A stretch of 64,000 nucleotides of DNA from the NCBI RefSeq assembly GCF_901709675.1, contig NC_051095.1, positions 2,398,295 through 2,462,294 on the forward strand, given 5' to 3'. Source of the stretch: Syngnathus acus (lineage: Eukaryota > Chordata > Actinopteri > Syngnathiformes > Syngnathidae). Below the pieces are notes generated by a model, which worked only from the letters and a program-made list of their open reading frames with translations, made no database searches and was not told the DNA's origin. The position numbers were made by a program, and so were the translations under genes. Of the stretch, positions 23,301 through 36,182 are shown in pieces (the stretch's first letter is position 1; each line of letters begins with the position of its first letter).

Positions 23301-24195
23301 TGGGTGGCGCCATGCTTGCGTGTACGCGCGTGTGCGTGCGTGCGTGCCCGCCAGCACGCGTGTGGCTGTCCTGGTGCCCGGAGATGTTTTGGGTAGAAGA
23401 GCACAAGGCTCAGTGGTCAGGCCTTGAGACTCTCCCGCTTCCAATTAAGCAGCCCAGCAGCCTGCGGCTTCGCCGGCCTTATCTGAGCCAAAAAGAGGCG
23501 AGGGTTTCAGGGGCGACCGAGTGAGACAGCACGCGGCGAAAAAAGACAGAGAAGGCTGGCGTAGATAACAAGACGACGAACTGACAGGGGGGGAGTGGCG
23601 GGTGGCCTGGCGCCTTGACTGCGCCATATCTTTTCAACTTCAAAAATGCTTTCTTTGATTCCATCCTTCATCCTCACAATAGTTGAAAATAGCCGCGGAG
23701 GTATTTTCATTCAACAGATGTCAAAATAAATGCAAGGGCTTGAAGTGGCTCGCACTTCAAGTTCACAACATAATCAATGTAAGACAAAAAGAATTAAGAC
23801 AATCAAACTGTTTAGCCTTTGGAATGCTCCTCCTAGCGTAATGCTAACACACAATTGAATTGGATTTTTGTTGTATTTATAAACAATGTACATTAGAAAT
23901 CTTGGGTTTTACCTTTACTACTATTATTTACCATTATCAATGACACATGTCAATTAAAAAAGTGAAACTATAAATAATATACACTGTACTGTAGAATAAA
24001 TGAATTTATGTGAAGTCGAGAAGGACTATTTTTTGAATAAAAACAAGCAGACATTTATGATCAGTGAAATAGACTCTTTTTTTCTTTAACAATATGTTTT
24101 ATAAAGATGATGCCCCCTTAAATTCACTTCCGAAAAAAATATTGGCCAAATCAGCCAGTTTTATGTTAAGTAGGGTTGTCGGCATTGGCTGAAAG
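20389..24195. other. Upstream neurexin intron or flank, no gene
   Basis: Its right-strand end is the pyrimidine tract of the acceptor. A T-rich repeat (TTTTATTGAGGAAAATGCTTT and neighbours) occurs twice, at about 22462-22580 and 22633-22750. An A18 run lies near 22770, and a purine-pyrimidine alternating GCGTGTGCGTGC tract near 23320-23350 could adopt Z-DNA. Confidence 0.6.
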
Positions 24196-24829
24196 TACCG
24201 TGTTTTCCATGCATAATGCGCCCCCGTGCATAATACGCACCCTAAAAATGGCATGTCGATGCTGTGCGCCCAAATTTTGACTCCTACTTAAGTCCGTAAA
24301 CGTAAAATTATTTCAGAAAAAAGATCATCTTCGGGAACAACCGGATGTTATTCTGCCGGTCAGTATCACTGCGCATGCGCTAGCAAACTCGATAGCGAAG
24401 AAATGTTTCGGATTTGTGTAGGGTACATTGTGACAGCAAACGAGCAGGTGATCGAGCAAGCGTCTGATACGAGAGCATTGTCAAAGTCAAAGTACGCTTT
24501 ATTGTGTTCGTATGGAGCGTGTTTGAAGTGAACAGCAGAGAAGAAAGGAACAAGGCAAAGTGTTGTGAAATAAAATATTACCTGTAATACGCATTTTGTT
24601 ATTTGCTGATTGAAACTGCTAATTAAACTGTGAATTGAAACTAATAGGTAGAGAACTGAACTCTCGCTCTTTATATAGCTGACGACAAACAAGAAGAAAG
24701 GTGTGATTTCAAGTTTTATTTCGAGGGAGATTTTCTTCAAAAATTGTTGTACCCATGCATAATGCGCACCCCAGATTTTAGGACAATAAATTAGTTAAAT
24801 TTTGCGCATTATGCATGGAAATCACGGTA
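24196..24829. mobile_element. 634-bp MITE flanked by TA (ACCGTG...ATGCGC family)
   Basis: Left end TACCGTGTTTTCCATGCATA, right end TATGCATGGAAATCACGGTA: near-perfect inverted repeats sharing a TA at the outer edge, as in Tc1/mariner-type insertions. The terminal motif GCATAATGCGCAC is repeated inside both ends (about 24226 and 24757). No transposase is present. Confidence 0.8.
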
Positions 24830-27394
24830 ATCAGTAAAGTCCATTCTAAAATGTTCAATAAGTTACTTCTAAAATCGAGTAATCCGTAAAGTAACTGCAT
24901 TACTTTTTCCATTCTGAATATGTGGCCATTTATTCGAAGTCGAGACCGTTGCAGCCAGCACAGAATGGCATTTTCAGCAACATCTACCCAGGGAACGCAA
25001 ATTGTCTTTATCTCTTGTCTCCTCATAGGCCCCGAAGACAACAACGACAGGGCGAGCATTCATTTGCAAAAAAAAAAAAAAAAAAAACCTCACATCGGAC
25101 AATTGGTGACACTTTGCAGCGTCGGCAGAAGTCAAAAAGCAACGAGAGCAAACACGGCAGGCCTGTGAGGACCAATGACTCGGGGCCTCAATCGTGCAGC
25201 TTTGCGACGTCCGCTCGGATTTCTGCACGGACACGAGACTGCAAGGTGCGCTCCGTGGACAACGTGTTCCTCGTCACCCCCCCACGCAAGACGCTCAGCT
25301 CATTACGAGCCTTTCAATTCACTTAGTATCATTCTAACGGTGCCGTATTGATCCGCTCCGAGGCAGAACCTCACTGACACTTCTCTTGCATGCCTCCTCT
25401 GCTCCCATGAGGAGGCCACAAGCGAGGAGCGATGTGATGAAACACGCATGCGATGTCTCCACTCCCCGCTAAGCAAAAAAAAAAAATGCGTTCGCCTCTC
25501 CTTTGGCGGCCGCAGTTCTTAATCCGAGCGAGCGGGAGGGAACATGCACGGGCATGGCGGTGTCGCTTTGTGACTCACAAGAGGGAAGTAGCACGAAGGG
25601 GGCTTGAGAAGATGCGAGGTGACACGCAGCTTTGTGTGCGCACATACACATATGGACAGGGAAGACACAAATAGGCAACGATGAAAAACACGATGTGTGT
25701 GTGCATAATGTGCGCATATTTGCGAGCCTCCGGGCAGACGACGTTGGAGAATAAAGAAATAGATTATGCAAGCAATGCTCACTCTTTCTGGATTTAAAAA
25801 AAAAAAAGGTAATGCGGGAGGAATTTTTTGAGCAACCAACCTGAACAAATTGCTTCCACTTTGGGGATACCGACGATGGGAAAAAGCTGAATAGACAAAG
25901 AATGGAGAGGTGCCCTCAAGGGGTCTGCTTTGGTTGGCTCTTTACACTTTGCGCTTGAGGCAAGGTTGTTCGAGTTAACAAATATAATGAACAATAAACT
26001 GCAATGATCATTTCAGAACTATTTTGCGTCCAATAATTATGTCACTGCTGCAAGGTGCTGACAAAGATGCTTAAATTGTTTGTAGCACAAATGCTAACAG
26101 CGCTATTTTGTTTTTATGCTACGTCAGACATCTAAAATGTCCCGTTTGCATGTTTTTGTCTTTAGTGTCACATCCAAAGTGTCACCGTCAAAGTGACTTT
26201 AAGAAGATGTCCGCCGATGGATTTCGGCTTGCAATGTGTCAGAACAGACGGGATTAGAGGCAGCTGTACAAAAAAAAATAAAATAAAAAATAAAAAAGGA
26301 CTGTCGCTCTCCATCTTGCATCTGTTCCTATTCTCCGATTCGAAACTCATCATATTGTAACATGAAAGCTTCCCACCCAATCGCGATCATTGTTGACAGT
26401 GAGAACAGAATAATGGCGAGCATGGCCCGCGACGCCGTCGGCAAGGCGGAGAAGAACCGAGCCGGCCCGCCACATCCCGCTCAGAGAACAAACACAAAGG
26501 TTTTCCTTTACAGACACGTCCCAGGTGAAGGCTCGGGCTAATTCATGGTCTTGGAGAAAGCGGCTCGGGGAAGGATCAGTGAAGGGGATAGACCCAAAGG
26601 CGGTTAAGGGCACGACTTTTCTATACCGGCGGTTCCTTCAAGAACATTTTCTATTACGACGTAACATCAACCTTTAGTAAGCAAAAGGAACATCGTTGGA
26701 ACTGGAATGACTCCCAAAGGAAACGTAGTTTATCGTCATGTGGCCCCGACGCGGCGGGGTCGTAGTGGAACTACATGATGGTTTCGAGTAAAATCCAAGT
26801 GGCTGATCGATACATCATGAAAATTGATTGGCTGGTCGGTGAGTGAGTGAGTGAGTGGTCCTCAAAATAGCCTTGTTGGTGGACAACGCCGACGCGTGAT
26901 CTCTTAGCTAATAGTTTACATCCATCTCCTGGTGTACATCACACGTGAATATTTCATGAAGCTCGTTGTCGCTGATTGATGATGTGGTTGCTTTTATCGA
27001 GACCTTGTCCGGGGAGATTGATTCCGCCGCTGTGGCTGCTATTTCAGGTGTAATTGCATTTTTATGGGAGACTTTATTTTTCCCCACCTCCGCCAAGGAG
27101 TGTGATGTTCTTATTACATATTGTTTGTTAGTGGGCAGGATTACGCAAGAGCTACTTTACCATAGGGTAGGACTAAGAGTTTACATGAGATTTTGACGGT
27201 CGCAATTACATATCTGTGCTTTCCATTATCAGCAAAACAAGCGCATTTACTTTTACGTAAGAGCTTCTCTCTTCAAGAGGAAGTCAACCCGCAGATTGTT
27301 TTTGAAGTAATATACTCTGTGCAGCCCAACCAGTCGAAACACATTGTTTGGATTAATGTTTAGTTTGTGACAGGCAAAAGTCACCTGTTTTTAT
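24830..27394. other. Noncoding sequence, no gene seen
   Basis: A-runs at 25069-25087 and 25477-25487, and a GTGA tetranucleotide run near 26840-26858. No gene or clear element. Confidence 0.6.
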
Positions 27395-27607
27395 AGGGGG
27401 CGGCCATTTTGGTACCTGCTAGCGACTGATGATGACATCATAGCTAGGAGGTGACAACCAATCACAGCTCACCGGTTTTCAGAAACAGAGCCGTGATTGG
27501 TTGCGGCTCAGTTTGTGAAAACTTGTGAGCCGTGATTGGTTGTGACTTGAAAGGCAACTGTGATGTCATCATCAGTCGACAGCAAGTGACAAAATGGCCG
27601 CCCCCTG
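27395..27607. mobile_element. About 213-bp fold-back (palindromic) element
   Basis: Outer arms AGGGGGCGGCCATTTTG and CAAAATGGCCGCCCCCT continue through TGATGATGACATCA / TGATGTCATCATCA. The inner halves GACAACCAATCACAGCTCAC / GTGAGCCGTGATTGGTTGT also pair. Nearly the whole element is one hairpin. Confidence 0.85.
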
Positions 27608-27686
27608 AGATGGATAAAACCGTGTACATTTTGCTGCTTATAACTTATATTCCGCAAACATGATAATCAGAATGATGTGTTTAGAC

Positions 27687-28350
27687 CAGTGCTTTGGGGG
27701 GCGCGGTGCAATACCTGGGGGGGCGCGTGTGACCCTGGGGAACAGGCTTTTTTTTTTTTTTTTTTTGGCAGTACTCGAATAAAGTGTAATTGCGCATTTA
27801 CTACAGTAGGCGGCAGTGGCGCTCTCATTGTTACTTCTGTCACGTTTGCGACAGTGCAACATTTTACGACTTACAAGACAACAGGTTTGCCTTGGTTAGC
27901 ACAAATTGTTTAATTCACCTTGTTTTGTAGGTTCAAGTGTTTTATATATTGTGCTCCTGAGTTAATGTTGCTGAACTGAATATAAATAAGTTATTATTTT
28001 TTTAGTTTTTGTAGTTTATTAGTTATTAGAATTATTAAATATTATTTATTGATTTGATTTAATTTTGCAATGGTGCAATTAGTTGGTCAAACATGTTTAC
28101 AGTTTAAACAAGGATTTATTTATTCTTAATTTCAGGCATTGATGCACTTAAAATCTTTTCTGTTGCAGACTTAAAACACGATTTGATAAAGTTATTCTTT
28201 GTAAGTTTGACCATATGTCTTTCTTTTTTTCTTTAATGTTAATAAGGATAAAATGTTATGCAGAGATGGATAGTCACGGTGGGGAGTGGGGGGCGCGAAT
28301 AGTTTTCTTCTTGCTAGGGGGGCGTAACAGAAAATAATTGAGAAGCACTG
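27687..28350. mobile_element. 664-bp non-autonomous hAT element with intact 8-bp target duplication
   Basis: Ends CAGTGCTT / AAGCACTG are flanked by identical GTTTAGAC at 27679-27686 and 28351-28358. The 8-bp duplication and CAG-type ends define hAT transposons. The interior is AT-rich with a T19 run and G-rich subterminal blocks. No transposase frame. Confidence 0.9.
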
Positions 28351-28358
28351 GTTTAGAC

Positions 28359-29936
28359 TAATGTGCGCACATACAACATATTATTGTAAAGAGAAATTTT
28401 GGACTTCCTCTGCTAGCCCAGTTAAAATAGCCGTAGCCGTCAATGGTAGCAAGAAGTCAATAGCTTCCAGTCAATGAAGAAAGGACTTGTGATAAGACTC
28501 AGGAAGCTGCCGTCACCTGAACAAATAACATCAATGAGTGAATCATTCCTTTCTAACAGCAGAAGGTCACCGACAAAAGCCGCGTACACACAAATGTGTG
28601 CGGCAAGTGGAAGGAGGGGACTATGGTGACTTTTGCAGTCCCAGGTGAAGTGGCCCCCCCACTGGGATTGACTCAAGCGAGTCGCGGCCGGCGGCTGGGG
28701 CAAAGTCGGGAGAGGACGTCGGTGTCGGAGCTGGTTAAAAATGTATGGCCTGGCTCTCTGTGGCCAGACAATGAGTGTCCTCATTCCTCGCCTGTCACCA
28801 CTGGGAAATTCACAGCAAGGGGAAGACGAGGGCGGGGCCCAGAATGTAAGCAGTTTGCCGAGTATGCTAGCACTAATTGGAGAGGAGGAAAAAGCCCTCT
28901 CCAAGGACACACACACGGCCTCTTCCACATGATAGGAAGGGAAAAGGGAACAACAAGGTTTTTCTTGAAAAAAATAGAAGCAACCCGGCGTGGGCTTGCC
29001 GATTAGACAATATAAGCTAATGCTAACGCTAATCATTAGCATCAACAAAATTGATGAGGACACAGCATGGGAAAATGAATGGATGGCTTATCCAGGTGTT
29101 ATTTTAGGAATTGGGGGTGACCTCATATTTTCTCTAAACACTTTGGTTTAGCAGATGTAGCGTGGAGGGCACGAACGGTTACGTGACGCACATTTCTTTC
29201 CGGACTGTGTTGTGACATATTTGAAGGGAGAAGTGGCAACGAGGCGTTATAGATCCTATTGCTATTCCACCGCTTCTCACTTCCTGGCGTCTTGCGCCAA
29301 AGGCTGATTTTGCTGAGGTGAGGAAGAGTTCATCCGAGCAGAAGTTGATGCGCGTTAGTGCCTCCGACTCAAACACATGGCCCCTTTTCAGATTTGTTCC
29401 CGTCTCACGCGCACACAAAAGACTCCCGCTCGACCGTGCGGAGGTTGTCGCTCCGTGACAAGCGCGACCCTCTCCCGATTCGGAATGCGTCCCGAAAGGC
29501 CACGCCGGCCGAGGAGTACTGCGGTGAATTTGCCTTTGCGCTCAGGATTCACGTCGACTCATTATGCAAAAGCGACGAGAGGAATCATCTCTTGCGTGTC
29601 ACGCAATTATCGGTGTGCCATCGAAATAACTTTCTGCCTATCAACGTACTGTGAGCTACGTAATGTGCGCAGGCATTGCTAATTTGTTAATTATGTCATT
29701 AATGTCTTCCCGGGAGATGTTTCCCACTAAATCCGAGACTGTCTGCCGACTGATAATCAGACTCAAGGAAGCTGTTCTTTCTTTAAAAGGATTTCGGGTA
29801 CTTTCCCCACATACATCCATAATGTGTGTCAGATTTATCTCAAGAGGAGGCCAAAGGGGAGCAGTGTTGCATTCACCACAGCTCCAAAAGTGCAATTAGA
29901 AGTTCGATATGATATATGTGGCCAGGAGCGTTGTTG
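28359..29936. other. Noncoding sequence, no gene recognised
   Basis: Overlapping frames of 207 aa (minus) and 136 aa (plus) lie at 28440-29063. Neither resembles a family and neither shows domain structure, so I do not call them. Confidence 0.5.
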
Positions 29937-30325
29937 TATTGTCTGTCTACACGTTGCTTCACCATTTGTGTTAAACTGTCTTTGGCTTAAGGCAGGGGTG
30001 TCAAACTCATTTTTCTCGTGTGCCGCATCATAATCATAGTTTTCTTTGTAGGGCCATTATGACTGTGTAGCCATACATGATATACAGTATAGACTACACA
30101 GCAAACTAATGGATAACAAGTTTTGAAATCAGAGACGAGTAAAAAAACGTTCAAATAATTTAAACAGATGCATGGTAATAAAAGTTGAGCAATAACAGTG
30201 AAGACAATTTGCAATTTTAGTATTGACACATGACAATTTGTCTCCGCGGGCCACGTAAAATGATGTGGTGGGCCGTGTCTGACCCCCGGGCCTTGAGTTT
30301 GACACCTATGGAGGTTCATTAGCAT
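29937..30325 (-). mobile_element. Short reversed LINE-like fragment interrupted by hAT copy C
   Basis: TATTGTCTGTCTAC...TTGCTTCACCATTTGTGTT at 29937-29992 and GAGGTTCATTAGCAT at 30311-30325 match an uninterrupted copy at 31066-31134. The TTGCTTCACCAT part resembles the reverse complement of the LINE at 9336-9656. Confidence 0.5.
29993..30310 (+). mobile_element. Non-autonomous hAT-type MITE, copy C (best preserved)
   Basis: Starts CAGGGGTGTCAAACTCATTT and ends TTGAGTTTGACACC. The inverted ends agree over at least 14 bases. Shares the GAAGACAATTTGCAATTTTAG block with copies A and B. Confidence 0.85.
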
Positions 30326-31065
30326 TCAATGTAAAAAAAATAAAATAAATGAGTGCGGTCGAGGATAGGGCTTAAAGCAAGCCGCCAGAGGCAGTGAGAC
30401 AAGGTTATACGTTGGTTCTGACCCTGAGGGCATGTGGGTGAGGTCTTGACAACTCTGCCAGGGGGTCAAAGAAAAAGTGGAGGGAAAGTTTCATTGAATT
30501 GACTATGTTCTATATTTGAGCATGCTTCATTCAAAGCACTGCGAGGGAACGATTAGTGACGGCGGAGAGACGCTCGGTCAAGGTCTGACCATTACTGTTT
30601 CAAGCTTGTAATGGGCTCCATTCATTATTCAACAGGATATTTCAACGAGGTAAACTGAGTGAGAGCCGGGCCGCAATGCAATGCACGGGCAAGCTGCCAG
30701 AGGCGGGAGTCACGACTAAAATGAACGGCGTGCACCTTTTGGAGTGCGGGCAGGCGGTGTGGAAAACGTCGGGGTCAGCGCTTGTACGTGCAAACGTTTC
30801 ATTAACCTTTGTCATCACGGAGAGCGATGCATTATGCGCCAAGCCGTCACTCCATACGGTCCAATGTTTTAAAAAAATAGATATAGGATGTCACCGGTCC
30901 CCATTAAAATGAATGGAAATACTATAATTGCGTTTGATCGCTCTTGTATTTCATACATCCGCCCGGCGACAACATAATACAGATGTAGCGACACACACAG
31001 AGGCGTTTCGCAACTGATTCAGTAAGGATAAAATAAAATAAGATATTTACCTATGAGCACTAGTA

Positions 31066-31134
31066 TATTGTCTGTCTACATGTTGCTTCACCATTTGTGT
31101 TGAACTGACTTTTGGCTTAAAGGTTCGTTAGCAT
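31066..31134 (-). mobile_element. Uninterrupted copy of the reversed LINE-like fragment
   Basis: Matches 29937-29992 plus 30311-30325 with only a few changes, so it serves as an empty-site comparison for hAT copy C. Confidence 0.55.
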
Positions 31135-33879
31135 GACTATGGGGTTTGCCGTTGTTTGTTAGCATCGAGCTAAATTGAGAAACCAACGTGAAATGATTTT
31201 TGTTTAATTTGACAGTAAACCTCAACTAGGAGTAACATTTGACAAGTTTTAGCCTCTTTTTTTGAAGTATTGTCTACGTTCTGGCTAACTGCTGCTTGTT
31301 GTGAAGAGAGTTGATTCCAATTCAAAGAAACAAAGTAAAAATAATAATTGCCAGAGAAATTTCACAGGTTGCGTCACTCGTATCTCAAGGCAGCTCTTTG
31401 TGGATCCTAATCCTCCATCTTGATTGCGCCGAGAGCTAATTCAAATGTTATGACCTAAATATTGCAAAGGCGGAATAAATAAATTTTAAACACACTCCAC
31501 AGATGTCGCTAATAAAGCGGCTATCTAAGTGGATCACGACGCCCCCCCCCCCCCCCCAAAAAAAAAAAAAAAAAAAAAAAACGTACAATGGCCCGCGGGG
31601 TGGAAGTTGAGACGGCCTCAAACGGCCGACGTGGGGGAATAAAGAGTGTTTCCTTGAACGTGAGGTTATTTATTTACGAGGGGTGAGTGGGCAATAAAAA
31701 TGGGAGGGAGTGAAAAGATGCAGCAATAATCCTGCAGCACGCTGTCAGTAACAGTTGGCACGGCTTTGTGAGTCCCTTGCCTCCCCTACCGGATTACGCA
31801 CACAAGCACTCTGACGTCCTCGACTAACAATAGCACAATTTTCAATAATCCTTTTTTTCGCCCGTTCCCTTTTTTTTTTTTGCTACGCTGCCTGACTCGG
31901 TCGGTTCTCTTTCACTCTGCCGCTTTGCTATCTCCCGGCTCTCCTTGTGTATTCCATTTTCTGGTCATATTTAAGACTCAATGATGCAGGTCCGTTCCGG
32001 GAAATGGATGTCAGACAAAGCGCGTGAAAAAAAAAAAAAGCAACAACAAAAAAAAACATAAGTGAGGAATCAATGTAATTGCCCGGCTAACAAAAGGGGT
32101 TTGTGTTTGGCTTTAATGGCAGACGGGCTTCTGAGGATAATGAAACGTTTTCACATGCTTTGCAACACTTTAATTGCGGCGGGCCGGCTCAAGACAAGCA
32201 AAAATAAAGCAAGAGTACTGGTAGGAGTCAATAAATGAAATGTTATTTGGGGAACTTGTTCAGCAGAAAATAAAGAAAAAGTACAAAGTTGCATTTAAGG
32301 TTTAGGACTTGTCACTATGGTGGTTGACTGTTTTTGCTTTCTGTGCTTGTTTTTCGCCTTTGAAACGGTCTTAGAAGCACTTGGGATTTTTTTGTTATAG
32401 TAACTTCTTGTCTTTTGTTTTTTTAAATTCTGGATTTTATTTCTAAAAATTTCTGAAAATGTGTTAAATTTCTGAAAATTGATTTTGCTTGGTTTTTATT
32501 AGTTTTATGTCATATTTGAAGTATTTATCATTTTCCCTTCATTCTTGTTTTGTTAAAAAGTTTTTTTTCAATCTGAGGTATTTTTTTAAATAACTTTGCT
32601 TTAAAACATGCAACGCTTCATGATAGTTGTGTGACAAAAGGCTAATAAAAGTAGCAGGACTGATTTAACTCCTTTATCTGAACGGAAACGTAAAACTTTA
32701 GCACATTTTAGGTTCTACACGGTTTCACTAATAAAATGGCAGTTGCAGAAAATCAAACAAACAGTCTCCAATGTCCTTAAGTACACAAGGATGTTTTGCT
32801 TTTTCTTAAGCAGTCAAATTTGGACTTTTTAGCTCGATTTCATCTGATGCTGAAAAAACCAAGCAAGTTTTTCAGTTGATTTGTATTCCGAGCCAGGCTG
32901 TTTGCTTTTGCGACTGCCAGAGGAGGATTGAACGCTTTTCACGCGGGCGGGCGACGACCATATGCTACTTGAAACTTGGAGATGAGTGCGATTTCACTCC
33001 TTGCCCCACTGAAGGATTAGCTAGCTAAAAATACGCCGGCGCTGGCGAGAAAAAGCAACGTTCGCCCACCTGCCCTCCCGTAACTTGAATATCTCGGCAA
33101 CCGTGCCAAACGGCGGCGCCACACTCAACGGCGGGAATGTTCAGCAAGAACGGAGCCCGAGGAGTCGGACCCCCAGCGGCTTTTCTCATCTCCATGCCGG
33201 GGAGGCGGGGGATTGATAAGGAGAGGCCGGGAGACCTGCCGACCCCCGCTCGTCGCGGCCCGCGTTGGAGCGAGCGAGCGAGCGAGCGAGCGTCTCTGGT
33301 CATGAATTATTCCCGCGTACGGGCCTCCCAGAGAAGCTGAGGCAGAGTTGAGGAGCTTTGACTGACAAAGCCTTTGATCCGGCAACAGCCACGATCTCTA
33401 TGATCAGAGTTTGCCTGAGACGCAACGCTCCCGACTCGCTCTCGCTCGAAGCTTTTTACCTCGATCCGTACCCGTGCTTTCGGTCCCGGCTACATTTGTT
33501 CGTGTCCTTGCGTTGGTTTAACACAAAAGGCAGGGACTTCCTTTTGTCAGGTGAACAGACACGAACTTTTTGAGGTCCCAAAGTGCTCGGAAAGGATCTT
33601 CGTAGCCCGAATACATATTGCATAGATGGTGGAGATGGACTCTCGGGGCTCGCTTTTCTGGGCCATGGTGTCAACGCCAGCAAGGATGCCAGTTTGGCAA
33701 ATTGCTTCCTGTCGGGGTGTCTAAAGTTTTTCCTCTAATGGCTGCAAACAGAGAAATAGAAGGATGCAAGGAATTCTTCACTTGGGCAAGACTTGGGCAA
33801 TAATGCTATTAGGGTGGTGACATTTTTAATTTTTTTTAACAATCACACACCCTTTTAAATAAATAATCATGTAAAAATA
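31135..33879. other. Noncoding sequence, no gene seen
   Basis: A C-run followed directly by an A-run (about 31542-31581), T-rich stretches at 32380-32600, and a (GAGC)n tract at about 33269-33291. No gene. Confidence 0.6.
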
Positions 33880-33985
33880 ATGGTGTGGGCCTGGCCAAAT
33901 TTTATTTTCAGTATATGCTGCGGGCCACTAAAAAAAATGGAAGGCAGGCCGCAAATGGCCCCCAGACCATAGTTTGGCCAGTTTA
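33880..33985. mobile_element. hAT terminal remnant (CTGGCCAAAC.../...CATAGTTTGGCCAG)
   Basis: GGCCTGGCCAAATTTT at the left and CCCCCAGACCATAGTTTGG at the right resemble the ends of hAT/Charlie-like MITEs. The element is short and decayed. Confidence 0.45.
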
Positions 33986-35846
33986 GGATATGCGCCTGGT
34001 GAAGTCACAATTTGATAGCAGAAAAACGATTGACACCTTGGGCCTGGTCAGACCACGTCCAAGTGGTAAGTCTAGTAAAACTCGACGCATTTCATTTATG
34101 AAATATTCAATTGCATTTTTTTTTTTAACTATGAGCGGGATTCCACTATGTCAAGACTCGATTGCGCGACTTAAAAAGAAGGCAAGCTGCTGCCGGTTGT
34201 GACCACCCCCACAACGATGCAGACCTCCCTCCGATCTGCAGATTTACGCCTTCACAAAAATAGAGCCCTGAATTAAATTGGAAAACAACTAAGCATCCAT
34301 TCATCCAACACTATCTTCGCTGATCTTATGGCTGGAAGGGAAATGATTTTGCAACACTGTAAATTTGCATTTATTAGCTATACTGCCGTCTAAAGTGTTT
34401 TTCATGAAATTGTATTGTGCAACTAACCAAGGGCAAGTGAGACCGACAAAAAAAACGATATTTACAACAATACAGACATTTCCCCAAGTTGTTTTGGATC
34501 ATATTAGGTCGTTTCCATCGACGTGGCAATGCAGAAGAGCGCTATAATAATGTTACAATACAAACTACAATCGCAATGAATTTCCTTGTGGCGTTTATGA
34601 AGTCGGAGCGCCTTTTATTAATTGACTTCATCACGCACGCAAAGGTTTGGCCACACATGAACGGGAAATGATGGTCTACATTTTGCAGATGAGAAAGGGT
34701 CAATTACGGTGTAATGCAGCATCGCAGTGGAGTTATTATGTTTATATTGCAAGTGATAAGTCAGGGCTGATGCTGTCGGCTTTTATGACTCCACACCCAG
34801 CAGTAGTAGCAAAGCAGTAATAAAACCTGCCCTTCTTTTCCGAGTGTCTTCCTACCCCGCGGGGGAAGCGGGGTGGGGAGAAGAAGAAGAAGAAGAAAAA
34901 AAAACAAAGTGCACGAAGAAGATGGGTCCCTAAATGCAGAGCAGCAACAACCTGAATAATTCATTCACTTGAAATTGAGCGAATATAATGTGCAGGATCG
35001 TCTGCTGTTGTTTGCGGCCACGTTCAAAAACAAAATGGCTCCCGCCGGCGGCGTTCAAAGGGGAAGCTCGCAGCGGGAACCCAGGGCAAAAGTGAGCTGG
35101 GATTACCACGCTTAACAGGCGCGGAGAAAGAAGACGGAAGAGTCGTGAGGTCGATCCGACGACCCCCCGCTCCCCCAAGAGAGCGTTAAGCCTATTAGCT
35201 AATAAATCGGAAGCAAGGCACAGGTGGTCTAATCAGGCCGACCCGAGATGTCAAGGCTTAAACAATTCATAATTTTGCGATTAAACTCTCCGAGCTTTAT
35301 TTACACGCCACCGGATACTTGACCGAGCGAGTACAGGCGACCTTGACGTTATATCACGAGACACGCATCCGGAATTAAAAATGCTGAATTGCGTGGCGCG
35401 ATGCAGCCGATAACGACGCGGCTATCGTGAAGCGATTATCCGTGAGCGGGGATGTCAGACGGCGAGGCGGGAGGCCGTTATGACTCAGCATAATTGATTT
35501 AAGTGTGAAGTCATGAAAGCATGACGTCAAGTCTATACCAACATGTTGTGAAAAAAAAAAGGGGGGGGGGGAGTAACATGTCATGTTGGATCTAGAACAG
35601 CACCTTGGCACTTGCAGTGAAAACTTACTGTAGCGGGAGGGAAGGGACAAAAAGCAAATTGGACTTTGTCACGACACTTTGGTACGAGGCGTGCGCGTGC
35701 CAGGGGAGGCGAACAACACTTGTCAGGGCGGCCGGCAGCCTTGTCAAATACACAAAATTGCAAGGGAAACCTCCAAAGCTGCTTAGCAGCGAGCCAGTTA
35801 TCCACAGCAGAACCTTAAAAAACGAAATGTGAATTTAGAAATGTGT
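33986..35846. other. Noncoding sequence, no gene seen
   Basis: Includes an AGA-rich tract at about 34880-34900, a CRE palindrome at 35522-35529 and an A10/G10 run near 35550-35570. Confidence 0.6.
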
Positions 35847-35862
35847 CGTTTGGAGATTTTTT

Positions 35863-36182
35863 TACTGCTTCTTTTATCACAAACGAATGATTTAGGTTTC
35901 ATTACCTGAGATGTTTCGGCTATCACTTCCGCCTTCAGCAGAGTCAACACTATCAGAAAAATATCTATCGAAAATATCAGAAAAAAAAAATACAAAAATG
36001 AAATGTAACGTGGACTCCTCGTGGATGCACACACATCATAATAATAATTATTATTGTTGGTGACATTATACGCTGATGAAGGCGGAAGTGATAGCCGAAA
36101 CATCTCAGGTAATAAAACCTAAATTTGTGATAAAAGAACCAGTAAAATAATTGACAATTGAAAACAAGCTGAACATAGTACG
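35863..36182. mobile_element. Inverted-repeat element with hammerhead-like core, flanked by a 15-bp direct repeat
   Basis: Two arms of about 85 bp (about 35860-35944 and 36070-36149) are inverted copies sharing GCGGAAGTGATAGCCGAAAC, ATCTCAGGTAAT and AAACCTAAAT blocks. The right arm contains CTGATGA...GAAAC. CGTTTGGAGATTTTT occurs at about 35848-35862 and again at 36184-36198, as a target duplication would. The layout recalls Penelope-like elements, which carry inverted long-terminal-like repeats with hammerhead ribozymes. No coding region remains. Confidence 0.5.

Noticed and set aside
23345-23375. Second RE1-like match (GGCTGTCCTGGTGCC)
   Set aside because: Half-site spacing is off by one and the second half is poor.
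23075-23524. 149-aa plus frame
   Set aside because: Runs through a GCGTGTGC simple tract and has no known motif.
24366-24740. 124-aa minus frame inside the 634-bp MITE
   Set aside because: No transposase motif; low-complexity AT-rich sequence.
28440-29063. 207-aa minus and 136-aa plus open frames
   Set aside because: No domain, no family resemblance, and overlap on both strands points to chance openness.
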